Positions 22,019-33,492 of a stretch of 64,000 nt of DNA are shown here, one piece after another. The stretch is from positions 13,222,001 to 13,286,000 of the forward strand of contig CM065296.1 in the NCBI GenBank assembly GCA_032871835.1. The letters run 5' to 3'. The notes beneath the pieces are model-generated. The model was given only the letters and a program-made list of their open reading frames with translations, ran no database searches and was not told where the DNA came from. A program made the translations under genes and the position numbers. The DNA comes from Dipteronia dyeriana (Eukaryota; Streptophyta; Magnoliopsida; Sapindales; Sapindaceae). Position 1 is the stretch's first letter. Every line of letters begins with the position of its first letter.

Positions 22019-24290
22019 ATGTCAAAAGTCAGCTGTGACTCCATCGATTCCCTCGCTGATGGTGTAAAGGTTTCCAGTCTTACCCACGGAAAGCAGGCTC
22101 GATGAGACCTTGACAGTGATGACTCGCCTCCGACCCCACAGAGGCGCCGGTCTAATAGGAACATAGCTATTTAGTCGATAAGGATTCTGATAGTGAACCC
22201 AAGGATGCTGTTGTCGGGAGGTGTCAGGTTACAGTTACCGGTCGTTGATTGGCTTTCTCGTGCTGTGGAGAGAGCAGTGCGAGCTAAGTAAAATTAAGCT
22301 TCTAGAGGCATTTTGTTGGATTTCTCATGCAATGGAGGGAGCAATGCGAGCTAAGTAAAGTCACCAAGGAGCCCGGAGCAGAGGAGCTGTCATACCTTTT
22401 TTCCAAAATGGAATTCTTTCCGGAGCTCTGGGAGGTCAATTCCATGTGAAGGCTAAGAACAAGCTTAATTTTATCATTCTCGGTGATTAAAAGAAGAAAC
22501 CAGCCTAGAAAGAGGAGTGAATCCTAGCGGGGGAAATTGGGGAAGCTCGATATTTATTGGAGGGCACGATTTCATGGTTTCTACCGCTTTCAATGATAAA
22601 CCCTCGTGGGATCGGAATTCCTTGTCTGTCAAGTCTGAGGTTGTACTGAAACTCATCCTTGCTAGAAACTATTTGAATATGAAGTTCCTAACTGTCGACC
22701 CCTTCGATTCTCATCAAGTAAATCGTTATCTGTGAATTTCTGATGCTACTCCTCGTAAGTAACACCAAGCCATTCTGTTTTGTTTCGTTGATTAGCTCGA
22801 TTCTGATGGCTCTCTTCTTCTTTTTTTAAACAGTTTTTATTGTTGCTCTATCTTCTCGTGAGGTCCAGCAAACTCGTACCCCTCCTCCTCATGATAAATT
22901 ACCCCGTGAAGCCCCCTCGGTTGCTTCGAAGAAAGAGAGACCCACTGATCCAGTTGTGGTTTTGCTTGTTCCTACTTTGTCTCCTTCATATGCTACGTCT
23001 AAGTTGGCTATTCTTGCATCGCGGGATTCCAGAGCTTTAAACCAAGGAAGGCCCGCTTCCCAGGTTGCTGATACGTCTACTGCTTCCCCTCAATCGGCTG
23101 CCATTGCTACTGTTGTTGCCTCTTTCAGTTACCTTACCTAATGCATCTGCCACTCCGTCTACGTACCGAGCTCCTCAAGCTTCGGCGGAGCCCCGAGGCT
23201 GGTGTTTTAGAGGTTCCTCCTGCCTGCTCCCACCATCATTCAAGCTCGACGGGGTAGGACGAGGTCTTGAAGCGATTTATCACATCTTGCCCTGGTGGTG
23301 GGCTCTCTAGGATGACCTCCATCCCCGTGGACATCTTACTTACTAAGGGTCCTCTCTTCCTACTGAGGTACCTATCTTCTTCTATATATTTTCTGTGACT
23401 GGGGACTCTGAACATTTTCTAACCTTGGCTTTTCCCCTTATAGGCTTTCAAATTCAATGTGGCGATCAGGTAACCTCCCTTCGTGATCGGGCCATACAAG
23501 CTGAGGCCGAAGCCGAGAGGGTCATTGGGCTACTCGTGCGAGCTCAAACTTTGGTACATAAGATGACTTCTAGCCAGAAGAGAATAGAGGCAAAACAATA
23601 TGAGCTTCAGTGTGACCATGAGAGGACAAAACGGTCTTTAAACCAAGAGGTCCTAATATCTAAAAGGCGTGCTAGGCAGAGGGACTCTTAGAAAGTAAAA
23701 GCTGAAATGCTGGATGTCGATGTCCAGGATATTTGTGCTCAAACAATGAAGCTGCAAGCCGAGGTGGATGCTTTCTTCAGTGAGGATACTGAAGCGTTCT
23801 CTCTTCCTTTTGACCTCTCTAGTATTGTTGATTGGGACAGGAAGGAAATTATGATCAGGGTTATAGAGATGTCCTGCCCTAAGGGTGACGGGGCTGGAGC
23901 TAGGAAGCAAGCACTTGTAACAGATCCTCCTCTTCCTCCTCCAGTCTTACCAGTCTTACCAGTCTTACCAGTCTTAGGCCCCGGGGAAACCTCTAGCGGG
24001 GTTCGGCCACCATAGCCCGAAAGGGACCTGCCAGAAGCCTGGGAAGAGTTCCACAACTGTCTTGAAGAATCCTCTAAACAAGAACTGGAGGTTGAGCATA
24101 ACAGGATAGAGTCTTTGGCAAACCTTCTCGATGCGTCCATCCCTCCTGAGGTCATGGCGATGGTCAATGAGGTTTTGGAAGAGGACCTCGATGAGCAGCT
24201 GGCAATTGAGGATCCCCTGGAGGAGAGAGGATAGCGAGCGAGGGCAGCCATGGTGAATAACCACCTGAGGGAGAGACATGAGGAGAGAAC
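22019..24290 (+). pseudogene. Reverse-strand spliced gene (aORF) of element C
   Basis: Start codon at 22019 (MSKVSCDSIDSLADGVKVSS). Most of the Transposase_28-like domain is deleted around 22235, and the following segment is duplicated (22240-22290 and 22314-22365). Exon 1 resumes with FSKMEFFPELWEVN-like and SWDRNSLSVKSE, and ends at 22754. Intron 1 is 22755-22833 (GTAAGT...CAG) and intron 2 is 23368-23443 (GT...TAG), both with consensus ends. Exon 2 has SRDSRALNQGRPASQVAD. Exon 3 has the coiled coil (SLRDRAIQAEAEAERV, YELQCDHERTKRSL), a nine-base repeat coding LPVLPVLPVL at 23941-23980, and LANLLDASIPPEVMAMVNEV. It is homologous to A and D. Function unknown. Confidence 0.8.
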
Positions 24291-24879
24291 CAGGAGGAAG
24301 TCGGAGCTTAATACAGTCTAATCTCAAACATTTGATTTTAGAGCCCGTAAATGAGGGTGGGCTCCCCACTTTACTCAAGACATGTCTAATTACCCTTCTC
24401 TTTATCATTATTTCATTTTCTATAGCCCGAAACCGGGGTTTGGGCTCTCAGCTTGATAACTGTAGCCTTTCTAGGGGATTGGCTCCCATATCATTAATGA
24501 AAACGGGCATTAGATTTCATTTATACTTGCTTCAATGAACTTTGACTTGACTTACATCTTCTCGCTTCATTCCCGATTTCGACCAAGATGGGCCTCTGAA
24601 ATAACTTGACTTAATCAAATTTGGTGAAAATAATGTGATCTTAAATTTATTTAAGTGTGAACGTAGACAGTTAGCTCGAGCTCTTAGCTCTCCGAAGAAA
24701 CTTGTAGCTCGATAATTCCAGTGAGTAGTCCCCTTGTATAATTTCAGGCTAATTTGCACCTATCGCAGTAAGCAATTACCTGCACATGGAGGATTAGTAA
24801 ATAACAATAACTCGGTCATTGGAGTTTAGGTAGGAAAACTTTCCAAGCCCAGGTCCCTCTCAAGGGTTATATCCTGACC
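24291..24879. other. Spacer after the reverse gene of C
   Basis: No gene is visible. It corresponds to 12521-12950 in A and 57170-57750 in D, for example sharing a C/T-rich then AT-rich decline. Small open frames here are not conserved. Confidence 0.5.
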
Positions 24880-25090
24880 CTTCTTGGCGACTATGCTCTT
24901 ACACACAGATCCTTCTTGAGGGTGGTAGCCCGACCAAGGCATCAGGAGAGCTATCTAGCTATTTCTCGGTCTTGAGATCTGGATGGCAACTATGCTCATA
25001 CTCTCAGACCTTTCTTGGCGAGGGTGGTGCCCGACCAAGGCATCAAGGATAGCGAGGGGGCTTGCCTGGCCAATCCTTGGTCTTGAGGTG
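24880..25090 (-). repeat. Short array of the 99-bp repeat in C
   Basis: About two units: GGTGGTAGCCCGACCAAGGC and GGTGGTGCCCGACCAAGGC occur at about 24921 and 25023. The repeat core GATCTGGATGGCAACTATG is at 24977. The order is the same as in A (reversed) and D. Confidence 0.85.
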
Positions 25091-25173
25091 GTTATGTCGA
25101 ACTTACCCGTGTAGACCCTAATTGGGTACAGATAAATTACTGTAAAATATAATCGAAGATGGAGAAAACAGAC

Positions 25174-25179
25174 TTTATT
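25174..25179 (-). promoter_or_regulatory. Conserved AATAAA signal after pol in C
   Basis: The minus strand has TATCAATAAAGTC about 80 bp after the integrase stop at 25257-25259, matching A (11966) and D (58421). Confidence 0.5.
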
Positions 25180-25256
25180 GATAAAAAATGAAGTACATTA
25201 TTGTTGGAGATTTTATTGAAACCTAAATGGAGGTAGTCTGCTCACGAGTCCCCTGT

Positions 25257-26340
25257 CTAAGGGTAATACTTCCTCAGGTGACCTACATTCAAGGTGTGAT
25301 CAATGGGTCGACCATCCATGTCCTCGAGCTTATATGCCCCGTTGCGGACCACTACCTTTACCAAATAAGGTCCTTCCCAATTGGTTTCTAGGACCCCATT
25401 TGACCTCTTTCTTGTATTCGAGGTCACTTTCCTAAGAACTAGATCTCATTCCTTAAAGTTTCGAGCTTTAACCTTTCTATTAAAGTACCTAGTGATCTTG
25501 CTCTGATAAATTGCTACTTTCTTAACTACCCGGTCTTGTTTTACTTCCAAAAGGTCTAGATTAGCTCGGAGCTTATCCTCATTACTCTCATGTTCAAAGT
25601 GTTGCACTCTGAAGGAGGTCAGTTTGTGCTCGATGGGGAGAACTGCTTCAACTCTGAAAGTTAAGGAATAAGGCATTTCTCCGATGGCTATTCTCTTTGT
25701 AGTCCGATAAGCCCAGAGAACCTCGAAAAGATCCTCGGCCCATCTGCTCTTTCTTTGCTGTAATTTCTTCTTCAACAACTTCTTGATGATCTTATTAGTT
25801 GATTCCACCAGTCCATTAGTTTGAGGGTGGGCTACTGAAGAAAACCTAAGGTCCATTCCCAATCCTTTGCAAAATTCCTTGAACCGGCCATTATCAAACT
25901 GGTTACCCATGTCGGCTACAATGCTAAGAAGGGTTCAGAATCTATAGACTATATTGTTTTTGATAAACCTTGTTATATTCTCTTCTGATATCTGGGAAAG
26001 CAGTCTGGCTTCCACCCACCTTATAAAATATTCGATCGCCATAATAGCATGCTTGCCTTGTCTAGAGGCATGGAAACTGGTCCGATTAGGTCGACTCCCC
26101 ACATAGCAAAAGGGTAAGACGAGCTGAGAGATGACAAACGCTCAGGTCGGAGGTGACTCAAGTTCGAGGTCTTCTGGCATGGCTAACAGAATAGTACAAG
26201 ATCCCTTGCATCTTGATGATTAGTTGGCAAGTAATACCCCATAATGAGTACCTAACATGCAAGAGTTTCCCCACCAATGTGGTTCTCATATTCCCAAGAG
26301 TGAACCTCTCTCAACGCCTATATGACGCATCAGAATGCAA
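25257..26340 (-). pseudogene. Integrase of element C
   Basis: Zinc-binding region at about 26330-26180 is degenerate (EVHSWEYENHIGGETL, then a stop and PCQK). The core begins after FAMWGVDLIGPV; the first catalytic position reads AIEYF, Glu instead of Asp. The segment 25446-25910 is open for 154 residues: MGNQFDNGRFKEFCKGL, VAHPQTNGLVESTNK (with the catalytic Glu), VLWAYRTTKRIAIGEMPYSL, then the C-terminal KITRYFNRKVKARNFKE. It ends HLRKYYP with a stop at 25257-25259. The long open stretch makes this the best kept integrase core in the window, but the whole is inactive. Confidence 0.85.
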
Positions 26341-26559
26341 ACACTGAAGTAGGGGAAGGGACCTTCCTCTCCTGTAGAGGTACCCATCCACCGGGCAATA
26401 CCGAACAAAGAGCCTCTTATCTCTTATGGTTTGATAGGGCTCCTCGGAAAGCTTTCCTTCTTGGAGTTAAACCATTATTGGATCCATCTAGCATGGCTGA
26501 TGATCTAGGGTATAAATCATCTTGCCCGCTGTTGTGCTTGGTTGAGTGATCACTTGGCG

Positions 26560-27545
26560 AGGAACTCATCAGGGTAAGGCCTGGCTACAATTCGTAACTA
26601 TCTTCACTAAGACATCTGGTCGATGATTCTGTTGTCGAGGTACCTGCTCGATCTTGAATCCCTTAAATTTATTCTTAAGCAGTTGCACCAGCTTTAAGTA
26701 GGCGATCATGTTATCCCTTTTTGCCTGATACACCCCGAAAACCTGATTAACTATGAGTAATGAGTCACTCTTGACTTGTAGGTAGTCAACACCGAGCTGG
26801 ACAGCTACCTTCAACCCAGCCATGAGGGCTTCATACTCCGTCTCATTGTAAGTGGCTTTAAATTCGAATCTGAAACAGTGGCAACATTCATCCCCCTCTA
26901 GGTCTATTAGCACTATGCTAGCTCCTCCCCCGGTTTGTTCGGATGCTCCATCAGTGTAGAGGATCCAGGACTTGATACCCTCTGGCCAACTACCAAACTT
27001 TGGAATCTTCTTGGGAGCTATATTTGCCACTACAGAGGTTGCTTGGCCTGAGGGTGCTGAGAAATCTACCACAAAGTCCCATAAAGCTTGGGCTTTGATT
27101 GTGGTCCTGGGTTTATAATTTAATTCAAATTGGGTGAGTTCTAGAGCCCATAACACCGGTCTTCCAGAACGTCCGGCCTTTGTAAAAATTGACGGAGAGG
27201 TTGGTCTGTCACTACTGCTATTGGATAAGCTTGAAAGTAGGGACGGAGCTTCCTTACTGATGTTACTAGAGCATATACGAGCTACTCCAAAAGAGTGTAA
27301 TTTTTTTCCGTCATGGTTATAGCATGACTTACGTAGTAGATAGGTCATTGGACCCTATCTTCACATTCCTTAACCAAGGCCCCACTCACTGCAGTTTTGG
27401 AAACAACCAACTAGATTTGCAGCTCCTCTTTAGGACTTGGCTTGACTAGCAATGGAGGGCTCGTCAGATATTTCTTCAAGGCTTAAAAGGCATGCTCTCT
27501 TTACTGGTCTCATTTCATGTTTCTTCCCTGCTTGATAGCTTTGAA
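26560..27545 (-). pseudogene. Two RNase H domains of element C
   Basis: The archaeal-like RNase H is continuous in 26569-27348 and has the full set of motifs: YTDGASEQTGGGAS, YNETEYEALMAG, KSDSLLIVNQV and RQQNHRPDVLVK (last Asp present). This is the only copy of the four in which all catalytic acids seem kept. The preceding gypsy RNase H (27350-27545) is broken by frame changes. The connecting segment (LWALELTQFELNYKPRT, then LWDFVVDFSAPSGQ) is typical of Tat elements. Confidence 0.85.
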
Positions 27546-28500
27546 GAAAGGGAGACATTTATAGGTGGAACCTGTTGAGCGTTGCTACCTGTTCGGTCAA
27601 GATTTGTACCTGCATAAGTGATATAGGGGATTTGAGATCCATGATAGCCTTGATCATTTCTGGGTTAGCCTCTATACCTCTCTCATGAACCATGAAGCCC
27701 AGAAACTTCCCCGCAGTTACCCTGAAGGCACATTTAGAGGGGTTTAATTTCATCTGGTTTTCCTTTAGGATCGTGAAAGTTCTGTGAAGGTCATCTTGAT
27801 GTCCTTCTGTGGATTATGATTTTGTGTTCATGTCATCGATGTACACTTCCATCGACTTTCCAATCTCAGGTCTGAACAATCGATTAAATAATCGCTGGTA
27901 TATAGCCCCAGCATTCTTAATACCATCACTTTATAACAGTACATACCTTGTTCGGTAATGAAAATGGTCTTATCTTGGACGGCTGGATGCATCTTAATCT
28001 TGTTGTACCCTGAGAACGCATCCATGAAGCTTAGGATCTTATTTTTGAACGTGGAGTCAACCAACTGATCGATTTTCGGTAAAGGAAAACTGTCTTTTGA
28101 ACTCGGTTGAGGTCGGTGTAGTCAACACACATACACCACTTCCCATTCGTCTTCATGACCATGACCACATTGGTGATCCATTCGGGGTAGTGCGCCTCTC
28201 TTGTGAAGCCTGCTCTGATTAACTTATCTACTTCCTCCTGAACCATGTTGTTTTGTTCGGTGTTAAAATGACGCATTTTCTGCTTAACATGTATGAAGGT
28301 CGGATCCACCACTATTTGGTGAGCAGCCAATGACATTGGGATCCCGGGCATCTCATCGTTACTCCAGGCGAAGATATCATTAAATTCTTTGAGAAGCCTG
28401 ATTAATCCTTCCTTTACTCCCGACTCAAGGGTAGCTCCAATCTTGACAACCTTCAAAGGATCGTCCTTCCTGATGGGTATCTCTTCTAACTTATCGACAG
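27546..28500 (-). pseudogene. Reverse transcriptase of element C
   Basis: Read on the minus strand from 28456: KVVKIGATLESGVKEGLIRL, FNDIFAWSNDEMPGIPM, then YPEWITNVVMVMKTNGKWC and MCVDYTDLNR before a frame change near 28090. LSFMDAFSGYNKI continues in 27828-28064; the catalytic motif EVYIDDMNTKS is readable at about 27850 in a shifted frame with both aspartates. 27559-27753 carries the RT tail [18 protein letters not shown]. At least three frame changes exist. Confidence 0.83.
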
Positions 28501-28599
28501 AATGCCCGTTGGCTCATTCCTTACTCTGTTCTTCTTCATCTGGGATCATGAGGTCATCCTCTGGGTGATCTGTGGGCTCTATATCCTCCAGGGCCATCC

Positions 28600-29110
28600 C
28601 GGGTGTTTACTCATCCTGGATTATTGTAACATGTACAAACTGTTTTGCTAGAGCTATTGGGTTGGCAGATACTGTGTAGCACTTCCTGGCTGCTTGTTGA
28701 TCACCACGCACCTCCCCCACCTTGTCCCCTACCAAAAACTTTAGAACGTTGTGATAAATGGACAGGACCTCCTTTAAGGACGATAGAAAGGGTCTTCCTA
28801 GTATCGTATTGTAAGTTGATGGGGTATCTACCACCACGAAGTCTGTCATAACATTTTACTGGAGTGGTGTTATTCCAGGGATCATTGAAATGATCTTCGA
28901 TCCCACAGGTATGATTCCCAAGTGAATCCATATAGTGGGGTTATGCAGCTACTGTAACACCACTGTTTCAAATTTAACTTCTCCAAGGTATCTCTAAAGA
29001 GGATGTCAACGATATTGCCTGTGTCGACGAGCACACTGTGGACCATGCAGTTGGCAATCTGTACCATGATCACCATGGGATCATCATGAGGTTGCACGGT
29101 GTTTTAGATA
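28600..29110 (-). pseudogene. Aspartic protease region of element C
   Basis: Active-site segment VLVDTGNIVDILFRDTLEKL is present at about 29000-29050 with the catalytic Asp. After TPLYGFTWES the frame changes; MTDFVVVDTPSTYNTILGRP continues in 28607-28849 with SIYHNVLKFLVGDKVGEVRG. Upstream it joins gag, downstream RT. Confidence 0.8.
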
Positions 29111-29459
29111 TCCGCCTTGATAAAAAAAATCTGCTCTGACTGAGAGGGGTCAGTCGGGCTCTTGTCAACCTTGAAGATACCTCGCCCCTTCATCTACACG
29201 AGGGAACTTCCTCACATGGTTTTTCTGGAGTTATTGGAGGTGGTAGCCAACGTGGGTCCCCCACTTATGGTATGTATCACCTGGATTTGCTGCATTAGAT
29301 CCGTCAGCTCCCCTTTCTCTTTTCGGCGTGCTCACGGATCTCAGCTTGTACTTCCCTTCCAATTTGAATATTGTCCCTAACCTGTTGCAAGAACTCTATT
29401 AAATATCCTCCCCTTATCAGAGCCTCAATCTGGTTGCGCAGGTTATAGCATTCTAAAGT

Positions 29460-30924
29460 GGTGTGACCCACATCTTCATGGAAGTCACACTATTTGTACC
29501 GGCTCTTCTTATCGACGGGGGTTTTCTTGGGTGCAGGCTTCTGTTGTAGCCACTTATCCTTGATGACGAGGTAGATTTTTTCACGGGATTCATTTAAGGG
29601 GGTGTAATGATCGTATCCTCTCTCATCTCGCGTTACAGGGGCTACCGTCTTGGGTGGAAGTGAAGCTTGTGGAAGGGTTCGCCATACTGGATACCCTTCT
29701 TGCTTGGGTTGAAAAGCGAGGAAACGATAGGTCGACCTATTGAGAGATTTGTTCTGATTCTTCTGAACTGGTTCAGGTCTAGGAATTTCCTTATTTTGAC
29801 GCTTTATCGTTCTCATATCGTCATGCTCCATCTTGACCTTGAATTACTCGTCGACTTCAACTTGCTCTAGAGCCCGATTATAAGCCTCTTGGTAGGTCTT
29901 CAGAGGTCATTTGGCAAAAGATCTGAAAAGCTTACCCGCCCACAGGTTTTGCCTGGAATTGGCAAGGGTCACTCTCTCAGTGAAAACCCTCATCTGGATA
30001 ACTTCCTTGTGAAACCGTTCCATATAAGCCCGGAGGGTTTCCCCTCTCTCCTAGATTATGTACTATAGATGGATGGGATCCTTCGACTGAGGTTTGATTC
30101 CTTGGAATTATGAGCAGAAATCAGCCGACAGCTTTGTAAAGGAGTCCACACTGCTAGCGGGTAGCTTTCTGAACTAGAACTTGGCACAATCTGTTAGCGT
30201 AGTAAAGAACATCTGGCACATAGCGGCCCTGGTTGTGTTATGGACTTCCATCTATTGGTCGAAGCTCTCTAAATGGCTCAAAGGATCCTTCGTGCTAGAG
30301 AATTTGTTTGTTGGCATCTTAAACTTTGGTGGGAGCTCCGCCTCCCGAATCCTTCTAGTAAAGAGGGCGTTCATCTCTCTCGGTTGACCTCCTTACCCTT
30401 CCATCTTTTCAACTGCTGGATCTCCTTCTGCATCTTTGTCAGCTGGTCCCTCAAGCGTTTATTTTGGTGCTTTCTAGAATCGACCTTGGAGCTCTTTTTG
30501 TCAGATCCCCCCGATAAGCTAGATATCTCCACTTTGTCATCTTCAGGGGCGGGCTCTGCTTGCGTAGTTTTTCGGCTACCTCCGGCTTCAGCTCGAGTTT
30601 CCCTTCTGGAAGTCGCCGGTCGAGGGGGGTTGTGAGGTGCCCTTAGCCGAATGTCGGCTACCGACTTAACTAGCCTGGGTTGATAGTAGGTCGGCCTGTC
30701 AGGGACTGGGAGCATGGGCCCTAGCCTGTCCCGGATAAAAGTTACGGATCCTGTCCTATTGTAAGCAGGAATCGGTGGAGGGGTCCCAGCCGATCCAAGG
30801 CAGGTTGCCTGGAAGCGGATCTACTCGTCTCTCCTCGGGTACCAAGATCTGCCAGCTGAGGAACGATTCCTTCTACAGCTAGACAGAGATGAATATTCTC
30901 CACGATGGCCGCAGAATGCTGGTT
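29460..30924 (-). pseudogene. Gag of element C, main part
   Basis: Read leftwards from the copia insertion: NQHSAAIVENIHLCLAVEG, a proline/arginine-rich segment (30371-30715, PVPDRPTYYQPRL, ATSRRETRAEAGG), coiled-coil-like RLRDQLTKMQKEIQQLK, then the capsid domain around 29950-30300 and MEHDDMRTIKRQNKEIPRPE (29490-29831). The degenerate zinc knuckle YKYCDFHEDVGH-like lies at about 29470-29500. Frame changes and stops are present. The first part of gag (start 33420 to 33255) lies on the other side of the solo LTR. Confidence 0.8.
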
Positions 30925-30929
30925 GATCA
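30925..30929 (+). repeat. Target-site duplication of the copia solo LTR, left copy
   Basis: GATCA here and at 33250-33254 flank the LTR exactly. Removing the LTR and one copy joins the gag of C. Confidence 0.9.
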
Positions 30930-33249
30930 TATAGGGAAAATAAAACCCGCTCAGCGGAAGCGTGAAAATTTATTAAAATTAGGGTTTGCGTATAAATACA
31001 AATTTTCCGTTTGACTAACAAGAACCTTAACCCTAGATTAATTGATATATATATAAAGTGCCGTGCTCTCGTTACGATTTAACAAGCACTGAATTGATTC
31101 GGTAAGATCTTCCAATCCAATCTCGAACGTAAATCACCAATGAGTGTGGGCTCCCTTTATTTTAATTGTATACCTGAGGATGGAAACAAACAAAATCTTT
31201 TTCTTTGTTAGTTACAATAATCCTCCAAGATAAAAATCCAAGAACGTTTGGTCACTTGTGAATTAACAATCTAATTTACTGAAACTCACGTGAACCCGAT
31301 TTGATTTTGTACACAAAACCCTTTTGATGTAAAGGATACTAGTGTACTATCAAAAACAAAAACGTTCTATTTTTCTCTTTTGTCCTTGGCCGAATTCTAC
31401 ACCCTATATCTATGAGTTGATCAAATTATGTCTAGAGCAAAAACTAAATTTTTCTCCCTGCAAATTCTCTCTTGCTAGGCCGTATTCTCTTCTTGAAAAT
31501 TGCTTAGCTTGGCTGAAATTCCTCTCATAGAAAACCTTAGGGCTGGCCGAATTTTAAGAGAAATATTTATAGGATCATAAATCCTTTCCTAAGAAGGATT
31601 TACTTGGTTGACAAGAATCCTTTCCTTAGGTGGATTTATTTTGTAGTTAAGAATCATTTTCAAAGAAGAATTCTATCCTTAGGTAGATTTACTTGGCGGT
31701 TAAAAATCCTTTTCTAAAAAGAATTCTATCCTACACCAAGACTCTTAATTCAACTCAATAGTGTATTTGTAACCATATTAAAGACTTTCTAATTTGATTA
31801 GATAAATAATTTCTTTTATTTATCTACTTATCAAATATAGTCTTTAATATTAATTATACTAACAACAATAGTATAATATTAGGATATCATCTCCTAAAAG
31901 AAAAAGATTTTTACTTTTAATTAAATAATTAATTAATCACCAAATTAATTAATTTTTATTTAATTAAATAATAATATAATATAATATAATATAATTAAGC
32001 TATTCTAAATAGCCTTGCCACCCAACACATATATATGGGCCAATATATTATTTTCTTATTTTATTAAATCCATTTAACATTTATAAAAAGTCCACATGTG
32101 AACTAGACCCATTCTTACAAAAAGAAACAAGTCCACATACCTCAATAAAATTCTAGATGGACCCCTAAATTGGTCCGGTAGAATATATCAAGTGATCCAT
32201 GCAAGTTCGTGTGGATTGGGGATCTTGGCGGGGTATCTAGATTTAATCTCCAATAGACACAACCTAATCACAATCAACAAATGATTCACTTAGGTCCGAT
32301 CTATTTAATTTTAGTTCATTCCACTAAAGAACTAAAATTGAACTCTTAAATAAAGATAGAATAAGTTGATGTTACTCATTCATACCCTAGACAACCTTAT
32401 TGGAGAAAATGTATCCTCGTGAAGAATACCAGTAATCGCCAAGAGCTCATAGGCCGTCTATAGCTCTCCAAGTTACCATATTTACTCATATGACCACATT
32501 TTGAACTTGGATATTTTGACTTGTCCAGAAGCCATATTTCAATAGACACTATTGAAAACTTAACGTTAAGATTTAATATCCAATACCTCAAAACATCCAT
32601 ATGATGATATTCTACTCTCATTTAGTAAATGGAGCCACGATGACCATATCTATAAATGAAGTCCTCTATCGATTAACAAATGAATACCACCAAACTATCG
32701 AGGATAGACTATGCTATATAATTGTACTCATTGATAGCTCAAATGATAACACTTTCAACCATAAGTCCATCATTTATCTCATGATTGAGATAGACTCTCC
32801 GATTGTCTTCAAATGAAAACTTTTATCCATTGACGGTTCTAGATAAAGTATTTCATTGTGATCATATTCAATGCACCCAGTGCACTAGATTCTTTTGCCC
32901 AAAGACACCACACTTTGATGATTCTAGACTCATCATAACACATTTGATCTCACTCAAATGCTAGAAAAAGAATCTACAACTTTAATAAGATAAAGGCTCC
33001 CAACCTTTTATCTTAAGTTGTATATTATTCAAGACTAACTAAAGAATTGTGTATACCTCGTACATATCTAGATGTATGAACAATTCTTCTTTTCTCATAG
33101 TCTTTTGACCTTATGATTATTTACTTTTGACAATTATAATAATTAAACTATAAATGCTATAAGATTTGTTAAACTAGAAATCACTTTATTAATATGAAAA
33201 GATTTTCAAATACATTATTACACTCTTGCTATCGAGCATAATCCAAACA
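30930..33249 (-). repeat. Solo LTR of a copia-like retrotransposon
   Basis: A 2320-bp AT-rich block from TATAGGGAAAATAAAACCC to TAATCCAAACA, with GATCA duplications. Its left half matches the LTR of H (48092-49569), which is attached to a copia pol gene on the minus strand, so this LTR is also in minus orientation and its 3' end is at 30930 (ancestral ...CCCTACA). No internal domain is present, so it is a solo LTR formed by recombination between the two LTRs. It contains an (ATAAT)n run at about 31966-31995 and short duplicated GAATCC-type segments at 31580-31740. Small open frames in it are not genes. Confidence 0.9.
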
Positions 33250-33254
33250 GATCA

Positions 33255-33420
33255 TAGTTTGGTTCATTGCCTAAAGGGTTGGAGCTCGCTTCAGATTTGG
33301 CTGATACGAAGTTGGCTTGTGATGCTTGGATTTCCTTCCCTTCTTCTGCACTTTCTTGGTCGAGGGGGTGGATTTATGTCCCGAGGTTTCGGGTTGTCCA
33401 TGGGAGGAGCGAAGCCTCAT
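33255..33420 (-). pseudogene. Gag start of element C
   Basis: On the minus strand the ATG at 33420 gives MRLRSSHGQPETSGHKS, similar to MRFRSSQR of A at 6082. A lysine-rich stretch (TKKVQKKGRKSKHHK) and a stop precede the GATCA site, after which the copia LTR intervenes. The reading continues at 30924. Confidence 0.7.
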
Positions 33421-33464
33421 AATTACTGCAAAACAATAAGCTCGTAAATATAAATACGGTGGTG

Positions 33465-33488
33465 TGGGTTTCCCATAGATGGTTCCAT
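33465..33488 (-). other. Primer binding site of element C
   Basis: The minus strand reads TGGAACCATCTATGGGAA just inside the 5' LTR, matching the A site with C-to-T type changes. Confidence 0.65.
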
Positions 33489-33492
33489 AAAG

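Noticed and set aside
30273..30635. A 120-codon plus-strand frame.
   Set aside because: It is antisense to the gag of C (30371-30715), which has recognisable similarity to A and D; a shadow frame.
32397..32816. Short open frames in the solo LTR of the copia family.
   Set aside because: The H LTR has related sequence (49460-49560) without conserving these frames; no domain.
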